This document shows, piece after piece, positions 8,578 to 17,889 of a stretch of DNA of 64,000 nucleotides. The translations under genes and the position numbers were made by a program. Origin of the DNA: Parasporobacterium paucivorans DSM 15970 (GTDB lineage Bacteria > Bacillota > Clostridia > Lachnospirales > Lachnospiraceae); the NCBI RefSeq assembly GCF_900141895.1, contig NZ_FQYT01000007.1:1-64000 (forward strand). Reading direction: 5' to 3'. Below the pieces are notes generated by a model that did not search any database, was not told the DNA's origin, and saw only the letters and a program-made list of their open reading frames with translations. Numbering within the stretch: position 1 is the stretch's first letter; the number at the start of each line of letters is the position of its first letter.

Positions 8578-9745
8578 CAAGGATATTGTAGACAGCTGCG
8601 ATATATCCATAGAGCAGTTTCGAAAGCTTAACGAAAAAGACTATACCCTGGTGGATGTCAGGGATGAAATATCATATCAGCACGGATATATCCCGGAGGC
8701 CATTCATATTGAAAACAAGCAGATTCTGGAAGGCGGCTGCGAGTTTGAGAACGATAAAAAAATAATTTTATATTGCATGAAAGGCATTATTAGCAAAGAA
8801 ACAGCAGAATATCTCAATGGAAAAGGGTATGAGGCATACAACCTTGCAGGTGGGTATGGACAGTGGCTTATGGAAATCATGCAGGAAGAGGAAAAAGGAG
8901 GCAGCCGGATTGAAGAAATCGAAAGGAGCCTCCAGAAGAAATTCCATAAGGTTCTGTTCAGCCGATTCACAAAGGCTATTAATCAGTATGAATTAATCAG
9001 AGAAGGGGATAAAGTGGCTGTCTGTATTTCCGGCGGAAAAGATTCCATGCTGATGGCAAAGCTGTTTCAGGAATTGAAACTTCATCATAAATTCGAATTT
9101 GAACTGGAATTTCTTGTCATGGATCCGGGATACAGCGCAATGAACCGCGAGATAATAGAAAACAATGCAAAACTTCTAGGGATTCCCATTACGGTATTTG
9201 AAACACGGATATTTGATGCAGTCTTTGACGTGGAAAAGTCACCGTGCTATCTTTGCGCCCGCATGCGGCGCGGTCACCTCTATAATAAGGCCAAGGAGCT
9301 GGGCTGCAATAAAATTGCGCTGGGGCATCATTATGATGATGTCATCGAAACGATTATGATGGGAATGCTGTACGGGGCTCAGGTGCAGACCATGATGCCA
9401 AAGCTTCATAGTACAAATTTTGAAGGGATGGAACTGATACGTCCGATGTATCTGATACGGGAAGAGGATATCAAGCATTGGAGGGATTATAATAGTCTGC
9501 ATTTTATCCAGTGTGCCTGCAGATTTACAGATACCTGCAGCGTAGACGGTGCAAACGGAAATACTGGTTCTAAGCGGAAGGAAATAAAGAATCTGATAAG
9601 ACAGATAAAAGAAGTGAACCCGAACGTGGAGGGAAATATTTTTAAAAGCGTGGAAAATGTAAACCTGGACACGATTATTGCCTATAAAAATAATGGAGTG
9701 AAGCACTGCTTTTTGGAAAGCTACCACATACAAACCACACATTAA
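8567..9745 (+). CDS. Rhodanese-TtcA-like fusion, tRNA thiolation PP-loop protein
   Basis: The N-terminal ~115 residues form a rhodanese domain (FRKLNEKDYTLVDVRDE, active-site Cys in YCMKGIISKE, then LAGGYGQW). After a linker comes a TtcA/TilS-type PP-loop ATPase with SGGKDSMLMAKL near residue 155, a cysteine pair in CYLCARMRRG and GHHYDDVIETIMMGMLYG. TtcA makes 2-thiocytidine in tRNA; the fused rhodanese would supply persulfide sulfur in cis. I choose ATG 8567 because AGAGGTG lies 6 nt upstream; a GTG at 8558 overlaps that site. It overlaps the end of the TcdA remnant, so both were probably co-transcribed. Confidence 0.8.
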   Translation: MSGNKDIVDSCDISIEQFRKLNEKDYTLVDVRDEISYQHGYIPEAIHIENKQILEGGCEFENDKKIILYCMKGIISKETAEYLNGKGYEAYNLAGGYGQWLMEIMQEEEKGGSRIEEIERSLQKKFHKVLFSRFTKAINQYELIREGDKVAVCISGGKDSMLMAKLFQELKLHHKFEFELEFLVMDPGYSAMNREIIENNAKLLGIPITVFETRIFDAVFDVEKSPCYLCARMRRGHLYNKAKELGCNKIALGHHYDDVIETIMMGMLYGAQVQTMMPKLHSTNFEGMELIRPMYLIREEDIKHWRDYNSLHFIQCACRFTDTCSVDGANGNTGSKRKEIKNLIRQIKEVNPNVEGNIFKSVENVNLDTIIAYKNNGVKHCFLESYHIQTTH

Positions 9746-9789
9746 CCTTGTATGATGGGCTGGAACCTAATCAAAAGGAGGGCTTTGCT

Positions 9790-11652
9790 TTGAAAGGCAA
9801 TATAAAAAGAATAAAAATCCACATTGGTGGGATGACCTGTGCAAGCTGTCAAAATAAGATTGAAAGAAAACTGCGGAATGCTGCCGGTGTGACTGAAGCA
9901 AAGGTTAGCTACAGTGATGGAACGGCTGATGTTGCGTATGATCCGGAAATCATCTCTTTAAAGGATATAAACGAGATTATAGAAAAGCTGGATTATACGG
10001 TTCTTTCCGGGAACAAAAAACGGGAACACAATACCGGCCGCGTAATCGGGATATTGCTGATCATCATTTCCCTGTATATGCTTTTGCAGCAATCCGGAAT
10101 CCTGAATCTTCTTGTGCCCAGCCAGCTGGCGGATTCGAAAATGGGCTACGGCATGCTGTTTGTCATAGGTCTGATTACGTCCATCCATTGCATAGCTATG
10201 TGCGGTGGCATCAATCTCTCCCAGTGTATTCCTCGCGGCGATGTGACGGAGGATGAGAAAAGCCGTTTTTCCACCTTTGGACCTGCATTCTTATATAACT
10301 TTGGCAGGGTTATCTCCTATACTGTCATCGGTTTCCTATTAGGTTTTGTCGGATTGCTGCTTGGCGGCGGCACAGATGCGGGACTGCCGACAATGCTTCA
10401 GGGAATACTCAAGCTGGCAGCTGGCATTTTCATGGTCATAACGGGTATCAACATGCTCGGCATCTTTCCATGGCTTCGCAGGCTGCAGCCCAGAATGCCG
10501 GAAACTTTTGCCCGCAAAATCGGGATGCAGAAAAGTAAAAGCAAAAGTCCGCTGGTTGTTGGACTGTTAAATGGCCTGATGCCATGCGGTCCCCTCCAAT
10601 CCATGCAGATTGTGGCCCTGGCTTCCGGGAACCCATTCACTGGCGCACTCTCTATGCTGCTTTTCAGTTTGGGAACTTTGCCGCTTATGCTTGGACTTGG
10701 AACAATCGTTTCGGCACTTGGAAAGAAATTCACGAGGAAAGTTATGGTTGTGGGTGCGGTGCTGGTTGTGGTGCTGGGTCTGGCAATGTTTTCACAGGGC
10801 GGAAGCCTTTCTGGCCTTTTCCAATCAGGCATTGCCAGCAATGTGGTGTCGGGCAGCTCATCCGGCGGGGAGAATATTCAGGTCGTAGATGGGGAACAGG
10901 TAGTCAACAGTACCCTCTCGTCAGGTCAATATCCAAATATTACTGTACAGGCAGGAATACCTGTTAAATGGGTTATAGACGCACCGAAAGGCAGCATTAA
11001 CGGATGCAATAATAAAATGATCATTCGGGACTTTGGCATCGAGTGTTCACTTAAGACAGGAAAAAACGTGATTGAATTCACTCCGACGGAAACCGGTAAC
11101 ATTCGATACAGCTGCTGGATGGGTATGATCCGGGGAAATATTACGGTGACAGAATCGGGCAGTACTCCAGACACATCTGTGAACTCAGACAGTACTACGG
11201 GACCTGCGCCTGCGGGCTACACTATACCGACGGATACTGTGGCAGCTGCGGTAAAATCCACAGACGAGCAGGGGCTTGAAATGCAAGAGGTAACAATAGA
11301 ATTGACAGACACAGGCTTTAGTCCTGCCGTTGTTATCGTGCAAGCCAATTTGGAGGTCAAGTGGAATATAGTCAACAAATCATCCAAGGCGGGAGAGGGG
11401 GTACAGCTTCTGGTTCCGACCTATGGATCTCAGGTCGATTTGCTGGAGGGCGAAAATCCGCTGTACTTCTATCCTGATGTCAGCTTTGATTTTTCCGACG
11501 GCGAAAGTGCTTTCTATGGATATGTCAAGGTTGTGGATGATATCAGCACGGCGGATATTCCGGCGATTAAAGCGGAAGCCGGCCAGTTTGAGACCCTGAT
11601 ATGGCCGCCGGATACTTTCATCGCTGCGGACAGCGGGGCAAGCTGCCATTAA
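9790..11652 (+). CDS. HMA-DsbD_2/SafE-cupredoxin fusion membrane protein
   Basis: Three-part metal-handling membrane protein. Residues ~5-70 form a heavy-metal-associated domain with MTCASC. Then follow six or so membrane helices of the DsbD_2/SafE type with paired cysteine motifs HCIAMCGG and LMPCGPLQ. The last ~270 residues are outside and hold two cupredoxin-like domains, the first with the C-W-M-G-M ligand motif. The start is TTG 9790, with AAGGAGGG seven bases upstream. It opens the copper island that continues with a DUF2318 lipoprotein, CopA and CopZ. Likely role: passing copper (or silver) between the cytoplasmic chaperone and outer sites; direction of transport is not decided by sequence. 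Confidence 0.78.
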   Translation: MKGNIKRIKIHIGGMTCASCQNKIERKLRNAAGVTEAKVSYSDGTADVAYDPEIISLKDINEIIEKLDYTVLSGNKKREHNTGRVIGILLIIISLYMLLQQSGILNLLVPSQLADSKMGYGMLFVIGLITSIHCIAMCGGINLSQCIPRGDVTEDEKSRFSTFGPAFLYNFGRVISYTVIGFLLGFVGLLLGGGTDAGLPTMLQGILKLAAGIFMVITGINMLGIFPWLRRLQPRMPETFARKIGMQKSKSKSPLVVGLLNGLMPCGPLQSMQIVALASGNPFTGALSMLLFSLGTLPLMLGLGTIVSALGKKFTRKVMVVGAVLVVVLGLAMFSQGGSLSGLFQSGIASNVVSGSSSGGENIQVVDGEQVVNSTLSSGQYPNITVQAGIPVKWVIDAPKGSINGCNNKMIIRDFGIECSLKTGKNVIEFTPTETGNIRYSCWMGMIRGNITVTESGSTPDTSVNSDSTTGPAPAGYTIPTDTVAAAVKSTDEQGLEMQEVTIELTDTGFSPAVVIVQANLEVKWNIVNKSSKAGEGVQLLVPTYGSQVDLLEGENPLYFYPDVSFDFSDGESAFYGYVKVVDDISTADIPAIKAEAGQFETLIWPPDTFIAADSGASCH

Positions 11653-11725
11653 ATATAAATCAGCGACTCTGAGAACCAAAACAAGCACGTGGACAAATCG
11701 TCTTCGATAAATGGAGGAAAATTCG

Positions 11726-12265
11726 ATGTTCTTTAAAAATAAAAAGAGATTTATCTCTGTGTTAGCGTCTATGGCAGCAATTGTGATGGTCCTCGCTCTA
11801 GCCGGATGTTCAACACAAAAAAAGATTGCAGGGACCGACGAAACATTAATTACACAGCAGCCTGGCAATCTGCAGAGCAGCAAGGCACCGGACAGTTCTG
11901 ATGATACCGGTCTGGTTATTCCGACAAGTGAAATCTCGGAAACAGTAAAGTTCTATCCGGTAGAAATTGACGGAACAGCAATGGAGGTCATCGCAGTAAA
12001 AGCACCGGATGGCACTATCCGTACAGCATTTAACACGTGTCAGGTCTGCTACGATTCCGGCAGAGGATATTATAAGCAGGAGGGCAACGTTCTTGTGTGC
12101 CAGAACTGTGGGAACCGATTTAAGATGGACCGGGTAGAGGTGGAATCTGGCGGATGTAATCCGTGGCCGATATTCGATGAAAACAAAACAGTGACAGATG
12201 ATACTATAACAATTTCCGCTGATTTTCTGAAAGAATCTAAGGATATATTTGCCAATTGGAAGTGA
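11726..12265 (+). CDS. DUF2318-like lipoprotein with CxxC motifs
   Basis: Starts at ATG 11726 (GGAGG eight bases upstream), giving a signal peptide with lipobox LALAGC near residue 28. The mature part matches the DUF2318 pattern: TAFNTCQVCYDSGRGY, then LVCQNCGNRFKMD and GGCNPWP near the C-terminus, which together look like metal or cluster ligands. DUF2318 proteins are membrane-associated and found with metal (iron/copper) transport genes. It lies between the cupredoxin fusion and copA, so a copper-binding role outside the membrane is likely. Exact function is unknown. Confidence 0.75.
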   Translation: MFFKNKKRFISVLASMAAIVMVLALAGCSTQKKIAGTDETLITQQPGNLQSSKAPDSSDDTGLVIPTSEISETVKFYPVEIDGTAMEVIAVKAPDGTIRTAFNTCQVCYDSGRGYYKQEGNVLVCQNCGNRFKMDRVEVESGGCNPWPIFDENKTVTDDTITISADFLKESKDIFANWK

Positions 12266-12291
12266 AATAAACAGTGAGGTGATCGAGATAA

Positions 12292-14772
12292 ATGGACAGT
12301 CAGATACTGAGCATCCGGGGGATGACCTGTGCCGCCTGCGCGCAGCGAATCGAAAAGACGGTAAAAAAACTCTCCGGCATAGAGCAGGCTAACGTAAACC
12401 TTGCCAGCGAAAAGCTGTTTGTGGAGTATGACTCCGCAAATCTCCCGCTGGGCAAAATCAAGGAAACTGTAGCAAAAATTGGATATGAAGTGGTGGAAAA
12501 TAGCGACAACACAAGCATTACAATACCAATCGGCGGGATGACCTGCGCCGCCTGCGCCCAAAGGGTTGAAAAGGCTGTGGGCAGGCTTGATGGCGTCGTC
12601 AGCTCTGTGGTGAATTTTGCCACCGAGAAAGCAACCGTAACCTATGATCCATCAAAGGTGCGCCAGTCGGTTATTCGGGAAGCAATCGAAAAGGCAGGAT
12701 ATAAGGCGTTAGAAATCAATAAGGCCGATTCTGTGGATGAGGACAGGGATCGTAAACAGCGTGAAATAAAAACACTCTGGACGAAGTTCATTATATCCGC
12801 CATATTCTCCCTGCCGCTGCTGTACATTGCCATGGTGCCGATGATCAAGATTGTGCAGCTTCCGTTTCCGGCAGGACTAAATCCTATGCAGTATTCATTG
12901 ATATACGCGCTGGTTGAACTCCTGCTTGTTATTCCGGTTATCGGAGTGGGATACAGGTTCTACACGACTGGACTCAAGGCGCTGTGGATGCGAAGCCCGA
13001 ATATGGATTCGCTCATTGCAATAGGAACGAGCGCAGCGGTACTCTACAGCATATACAACACATTTCAGATAGCGGGCGGTAATTTTGCAGCAGTTGAATC
13101 GCTCTATTTTGAGACTGCGGGGATTATTATCACGCTGATACTGCTGGGCAAATCGCTGGAAGCGGTTTCAAAAGGCAGGACGAGCGAAGCTATCAAGAAA
13201 TTGATGGGACTTGCGCCAAAGACTGCGTTTATTCTGCAGGACGGAATAGAAAAAGAAATCCCTATTGGTGAAGTCGAAATCGGGGACATTATCATTGTGA
13301 AGCCAGGTTCGAAAATACCTGTTGACGGCACAGTAGCAGATGGACATACATCCATTGATGAGAGCATGCTGACCGGTGAAAGCATGCCGGTCGATAAGAA
13401 AGCAGGCGATCTGGTTTACGCAGCGAGCCTGAATACTACAGGAACGATCCAGTTTCGTGCCGAGAAAATAGGATCGGATACCGCTCTGGCACAGATTATC
13501 AAGCTTGTTGAGGATGCGCAGGGCAGCAAAGCTCCGATTGCGGCTATGGCAGATAAGGTTTCCGGAGTATTCGTGCCTGTTGTATTCGTAATAGCACTCC
13601 TTGCGGGAGCGGCATGGTTTATAGGTACAGGCGGCGATTTGAAATTTGCACTGACGATTTTTATCTCCGTGCTGGTCATTGCCTGCCCCTGTGCTCTGGG
13701 TCTGGCAACTCCTACGGCCATTATGGTCGCCACGGGGAAAGGCGCGGAGAACGGTATCCTCATCAAGGGCGGCGAGGCTTTGGAAACTGCCCATAAGATA
13801 AATACCATTGTATTCGATAAGACCGGTACGATTACCGAGGGAAAGCCGACTGTAACAGATATACTGGTGACGGAGGATGGCAGTGCGGATAATCTGCTCA
13901 GGCTGACTGCTTCAGCCGAGAAAGGTTCTGAACACCCACTGGGACAGGCAATTGTCGCCGGGGCACAGGAGAGGGGATTGGAATTCCTGAAAGTCAGTCA
14001 TTTTGAATCCCTTACCGGCCGTGGAATTGAAGCAGTTATTGACGGGCAGAACATCCTTGCCGGCAACCGCAAGCTGATGGATGAAAGTGAAATCCAGCTT
14101 TTGGATTTGGAATCCGCCAGCGATAGCCTCGCTGATGAGGGGAAAACACCGATGTACGTGGCAGTTGATGGCCGGATTGCCGGAATCATTGCGGTGGCAG
14201 ATGTGCTGAAACAAAGTAGCAAGGCAGCGATCAATCGCCTTCATGAAATGGGGATTGAAGTTGCTATGATTACGGGTGATAACAGGAAAACAGCCGCAGC
14301 CATAGCAAGGCAGGTCGGTATCGACCGGGTTCTATCAGAAGTCCTTCCCCAGGATAAATCAAATGAGGTCAAGAAGCTTCAGGCTGAAGGCCGCAAGGTG
14401 GCTATGGTTGGCGATGGCATTAATGATGCTCCGGCTCTTGCCCAGGCAGACGTTGGTATTGCGATTGGCTCCGGCACCGATGTGGCAATGGAGAGTGCGG
14501 ATATCGTGCTGATGCGAAGTGACCTGATGGATGTCCCTGCAGCGATTTACCTGAGCAAAAGGACCATCCGAAACATCAAACAGAATTTGTTCTGGGCATT
14601 CGGATATAATGTCATAGGAATACCAGTAGCAGCAGGCGTGTTGTATCTGCTGGGAGGTCCTTTGCTGAATCCGATATTTGCTGCAGCCGCAATGAGCCTG
14701 AGTTCGGTATCTGTTCTCACAAATGCACTCCGGCTCAAAAAAATTAAGAAGGATAGAGGTGAAGCAGCATGA
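12292..14772 (+). CDS. copA: Copper-transporting P1B-type ATPase CopA
   Basis: 826-residue heavy-metal ATPase that exports Cu(I). Two N-terminal HMA domains carry MTCAAC (Cys 13/16 and 85/88). The core shows the TGES loop (MLTGESMPV), the membrane metal site CPCALGLATP near residue 465, the phosphorylation site DKTGTIT near 509, MITGDNRKTA and GDGINDAPALAQADVG. Length and domain order are typical of CopA. Its stop overlaps the next ATG by four bases (ATGA), so the two are translationally coupled. The two-component system and CopZ follow in the same direction. Confidence 0.96.
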   Translation: MDSQILSIRGMTCAACAQRIEKTVKKLSGIEQANVNLASEKLFVEYDSANLPLGKIKETVAKIGYEVVENSDNTSITIPIGGMTCAACAQRVEKAVGRLDGVVSSVVNFATEKATVTYDPSKVRQSVIREAIEKAGYKALEINKADSVDEDRDRKQREIKTLWTKFIISAIFSLPLLYIAMVPMIKIVQLPFPAGLNPMQYSLIYALVELLLVIPVIGVGYRFYTTGLKALWMRSPNMDSLIAIGTSAAVLYSIYNTFQIAGGNFAAVESLYFETAGIIITLILLGKSLEAVSKGRTSEAIKKLMGLAPKTAFILQDGIEKEIPIGEVEIGDIIIVKPGSKIPVDGTVADGHTSIDESMLTGESMPVDKKAGDLVYAASLNTTGTIQFRAEKIGSDTALAQIIKLVEDAQGSKAPIAAMADKVSGVFVPVVFVIALLAGAAWFIGTGGDLKFALTIFISVLVIACPCALGLATPTAIMVATGKGAENGILIKGGEALETAHKINTIVFDKTGTITEGKPTVTDILVTEDGSADNLLRLTASAEKGSEHPLGQAIVAGAQERGLEFLKVSHFESLTGRGIEAVIDGQNILAGNRKLMDESEIQLLDLESASDSLADEGKTPMYVAVDGRIAGIIAVADVLKQSSKAAINRLHEMGIEVAMITGDNRKTAAAIARQVGIDRVLSEVLPQDKSNEVKKLQAEGRKVAMVGDGINDAPALAQADVGIAIGSGTDVAMESADIVLMRSDLMDVPAAIYLSKRTIRNIKQNLFWAFGYNVIGIPVAAGVLYLLGGPLLNPIFAAAAMSLSSVSVLTNALRLKKIKKDRGEAA

Positions 14773-15485
14773 AAAAGAAATTATATATCGGAATCGGATC
14801 CGCTATAGCAGTAATTGCAGTCCTGGTGGGGGTTATCCTGAAAACTGCAGGCGGCAGCCTGGATGTAGTCGGCGAAGAATCAGCCATCTCCTTCGAAAAT
14901 GTACTGAACACTATTCCCGGCAATGTAAGCCAGGATGAAATGAATGGGGGATTCTCCCTAAAGGCTCCGGATGGCAGCGTACGCTTCATCTGGAGCGAGG
15001 ATTACAGCAGCAGCCCGCTCCATGACGTTATGTTAGAGCTCGATGCGAAACCATTCGTGGATGCCGGGCTGGACGCAGGCAAGCTGCCGGAAAATTACTC
15101 CTTTTATGAGGGAATGCTCATGGTGGGCACAAAATATGGTGAGGACGCTTTATCCTATAGTGGCGAGCCTACACCACTGGCGGCATACGAAAATATTGTA
15201 AAGAAATATCGCAGCAAAATCGGGTTCCACACAGCTCTTGACCATTTCAATGTAAATATTGGGGATGGGAACTTGTTTGAGTGGGCGAAGGACTTCAGTA
15301 CAAATTCTACTACCGGCGAAAACCAGGACAAAGATATCGTGTTCGTGCTGAACCCCGAACCGCTGATAGCGGCCGGCGTTGATCCGGAAAAGGTAGAAGG
15401 CTGGGTGTATGCACAGGTAACCGTTGATATAAATGGCAAATCCACGAATGTGTGGAAATTTTTGAAGCTATTCAATTTGAAATAA
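14769..15485 (+). CDS. Unknown membrane-anchored protein with internal repeat
   Basis: 238 residues: a short lysine start, one N-terminal membrane helix (about residues 5-25) and an external domain. I recognise no family. The external part seems to contain two related units: LDAKPFVDAGLDAGKLPENYSF near residue 95 and LNPEPLIAAGVDPEKVEGWVYA near residue 200. No cysteine or Met-rich copper site is visible. It is coupled to copA by an ATGA overlap and sits 13 bp before copZ, so it belongs to the copper operon and may act on the outer face, for example as a sensor partner or assembly factor; this is inference. Confidence 0.7.
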   Translation: MKKKLYIGIGSAIAVIAVLVGVILKTAGGSLDVVGEESAISFENVLNTIPGNVSQDEMNGGFSLKAPDGSVRFIWSEDYSSSPLHDVMLELDAKPFVDAGLDAGKLPENYSFYEGMLMVGTKYGEDALSYSGEPTPLAAYENIVKKYRSKIGFHTALDHFNVNIGDGNLFEWAKDFSTNSTTGENQDKDIVFVLNPEPLIAAGVDPEKVEGWVYAQVTVDINGKSTNVWKFLKLFNLK

Positions 15486-15498
15486 CGGAGGTATAATC

Positions 15499-15705
15499 AT
15501 GACAACAGCAGTTATCAGAGTGGACGGAATGTCCTGCGAGCATTGTGTCAAAGCAATCATTAAAGCGGTGGGTGCATTGGATGGTATAGAAAACGTGGCA
15601 GTCAATTTGGAAGGCAAAACTGTAACGGTGGAATATGATCCCATTAAGAGTCCACTCGACAAAATCAATCAAGAGATTGAAGAGCAGGGTTACGACATTC
15701 AATAG
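15499..15705 (+). CDS. copZ: Copper chaperone CopZ
   Basis: 68-residue single HMA domain with the MSCEHC metal site at residues 11-16 and the usual beta-alpha-beta pattern (VNLEGKTVTVEYDP). It should hand Cu(I) to CopA's HMA domains. GGAGG precedes the ATG; 27 bp separate it from the response regulator gene. Confidence 0.93.
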   Translation: MTTAVIRVDGMSCEHCVKAIIKAVGALDGIENVAVNLEGKTVTVEYDPIKSPLDKINQEIEEQGYDIQ

Positions 15706-15731
15706 AGGAAGGTCTCAGGAGGTGGACAATC

Positions 15732-16433
15732 GTGTCCGTAAAGGAAATACTTGTGGTGGATGACGAACCGAAAATACTGGAGGTTGTCTCCTCTTATCTG
15801 GAGAGCAAAGGATTTAAAGTCTTTACCGCCGAAACCGGCGGGGAGGCTTTAGATATTTTTGCAAAAAACCGCATTTCGCTTGTAGTTCTTGACCTGATGC
15901 TGCCTGACATTTCCGGGGAAGAGATTTGTACAAGGCTGCGTAAAGAATCCCGTGTACCGGTAATTATGCTTACGGCAAAAACACAGGAAAATGATTTACT
16001 GAATGGTTTGCAATCAGGAGCAGACGACTATATTACCAAACCGTTCAGCCTGAAGGAATTGCACGCCCGGATAGAAGCTATCCTTCGAAGGTCCGCTGAA
16101 GATCTGGCGCCCCTCCTGGCGAAGCTGACCTGGAACGAGGGGGATTTAATCATTGATTTTGACAGGAATGTTGTTAAAAAGGGCGGCGAAGAAGTAAGCC
16201 TGACCCCAATCGAATGGAGAATAATCTCGGCTCTCGTGAAGTATCCGAAAAAGGTGTTCACGCGGGATGAGTTGATAGATATTGCTTTTGACGCAGGATT
16301 TGACGGTTATGACCGCGTAATCGATACACATATCAAGAATCTGCGGCAAAAAATTGAGGACGATACAAAAAACACCATATATATCCTCACCGTCAGAGGA
16401 AGGGGCTATAAATTCGGGGGTGAACGGCAATGA
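15732..16433 (+). CDS. OmpR/PhoB-type response regulator
   Basis: Receiver domain with acidic pocket VVDDEPKI, phospho-acceptor Asp in VVLDLMLPD (about residue 54), TAKTQ and the K of ITKPF; then a winged-helix DNA-binding domain with [13 protein letters not shown]. Starts at GTG 15732, with AGGAGGTG seven bases upstream. Its end overlaps the histidine kinase start. By position it probably controls the copper operon upstream, but no operator was identified. Confidence 0.94.
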   Translation: MSVKEILVVDDEPKILEVVSSYLESKGFKVFTAETGGEALDIFAKNRISLVVLDLMLPDISGEEICTRLRKESRVPVIMLTAKTQENDLLNGLQSGADDYITKPFSLKELHARIEAILRRSAEDLAPLLAKLTWNEGDLIIDFDRNVVKKGGEEVSLTPIEWRIISALVKYPKKVFTRDELIDIAFDAGFDGYDRVIDTHIKNLRQKIEDDTKNTIYILTVRGRGYKFGGERQ

Positions 16434-17830
16434 AGCACAGACTTCGCACACAGTTATCCGCAGGTTTTGCACTGATAGTGCTTATTGCGATTTCTCTAAT
16501 CAGTCTATCTGCAAATCTGCTCATCAACTGGCAGTTTGAAAAATACATACAGCAGCAGCTGGAAACCCACTCCAAGGAATTGGTGGAGAGTCTGAGCTCG
16601 CAATATGACAGCCTGTCTCAAAAATGGAATGTAAGCTATATCCACGGTATGGGGATGTATGCACTGAACGACGGCTTTATCCTCAAGGTGTATGACCTTG
16701 ATAATAACGTAGTATGGGATGCTCAAAGCCATGATATGACGCTCTGCAATCAGATTATGCAGGAAATCGCCACCCGGATGGAACAGGAACGTCCTGAACT
16801 GGACGGAAAATTTGAAACTTTCAGACATGAACTTAGTCAAAATGGAATAACAATCGGATATGTGGATATAAGCTACTATAGCCCCTATTATTTCAATGCT
16901 GATGATTTCAGGTTTTTAGATTCTCTGAATGTCATGCTTTTAATAATAGGAGTAATCTCCATTCTGGGTGCAATCCTTGCGGGGACGCTTCTTGCCAAAC
17001 GGCTTACAGGACCCATAGTAAAGACTGCTCAAATCACAAATGAGATTTCCCGGGGAAACTACGAAATGCGTTTCGAGGGAAATGTAAAGACGAAAGAACT
17101 GGAAGAACTTGTCAGTGCGGTAAATCATATGGCAGCAACGCTGTCAGAACAGGAGAACCTGCGAAGAAGACTGACTACCGATGTGGCCCATGAGCTGCGC
17201 ACGCCGCTTACGACCGTCGCATCCTATCTGGAGGCAATCATGGAAGGCGTATGGGAGCCAACGACGGAGCGTCTGCAGAGCTGCTATGATGAAATAGACA
17301 GGATTACGAGGCTTGTATCAGATTTGGAAGGCCTTGCACAGATGGAAAGTGAAAATCTCAGACTGGAAAAACTGGAAATCAATTTTCTGGAACTGGCAAA
17401 AAATGTCGGGAATAACTTTGCCGCCGAATTGGATAAGAAGAAGCTGCACCTCTCTATCGAAGGGGAGCCAGCCATTGTATCCGTAGACGAAAAAAGGATG
17501 ATCCAGGTTATCGCGAATCTATTGTCAAATGCAGTAAAATATTCTCACGAGAGCGGACAGATCCGGATCCACATTAAAGACACAGAGGAGAATGTGCTGT
17601 TCGTCATGGAAGATGACGGCATAGGAATTCCGGCAAAAGAGCTGTCTCTGGTCTTCGAACGTTTCTACAGAACTGATAAATCGCGTAACCGCAAGACCGG
17701 CGGTGCAGGGGTTGGTCTGACTATCGCAAAGTCGATAGTGGATGCCCATGGCGGCACGATTGCGGTAGATAGCGAGGAGGGAAAAGGAAGCCGGTTTATT
17801 GTCACTCTGCCAAAACATACAAGATCATAA
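16430..17830 (+). CDS. Sensor histidine kinase, HAMP-HisKA type
   Basis: 466 residues. Two membrane helices (about 10-30 and 165-185) enclose an extracellular sensor region, followed by a HAMP linker, the HisKA box [16 protein letters not shown] with the phospho-His, and ATPase motifs [33 protein letters not shown] and [13 protein letters not shown]. The start overlaps the regulator stop by four bases, so the pair is co-translated. Likely signal is envelope copper or metal stress, inferred from context only. Confidence 0.93.
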   Translation: MKHRLRTQLSAGFALIVLIAISLISLSANLLINWQFEKYIQQQLETHSKELVESLSSQYDSLSQKWNVSYIHGMGMYALNDGFILKVYDLDNNVVWDAQSHDMTLCNQIMQEIATRMEQERPELDGKFETFRHELSQNGITIGYVDISYYSPYYFNADDFRFLDSLNVMLLIIGVISILGAILAGTLLAKRLTGPIVKTAQITNEISRGNYEMRFEGNVKTKELEELVSAVNHMAATLSEQENLRRRLTTDVAHELRTPLTTVASYLEAIMEGVWEPTTERLQSCYDEIDRITRLVSDLEGLAQMESENLRLEKLEINFLELAKNVGNNFAAELDKKKLHLSIEGEPAIVSVDEKRMIQVIANLLSNAVKYSHESGQIRIHIKDTEENVLFVMEDDGIGIPAKELSLVFERFYRTDKSRNRKTGGAGVGLTIAKSIVDAHGGTIAVDSEEGKGSRFIVTLPKHTRS

Positions 17831-17834
17831 TAAG

Positions 17835-17878
17835 CATGCCGCAGACCTTTAGAAGGATCTGCGGCATGTTTGTTTTTA
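17835..17878. terminator. Bidirectional terminator
   Basis: Stem 17835-17845 with 17858-17868 (CATGCCGCAGA) followed by TGTTTGTTTTT on the + strand. It separates the convergent kinase and aminotransferase genes. Confidence 0.8.
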
Positions 17879-17889
17879 TACTTATAACC

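Noticed and set aside
8083-9745. Ubiquitin-like conjugation or antiphage system
   Set aside because: The E1-like protein is a truncated TcdA and its partner is a TtcA-type tRNA thiolase; no ubiquitin-like or E2 gene is found.
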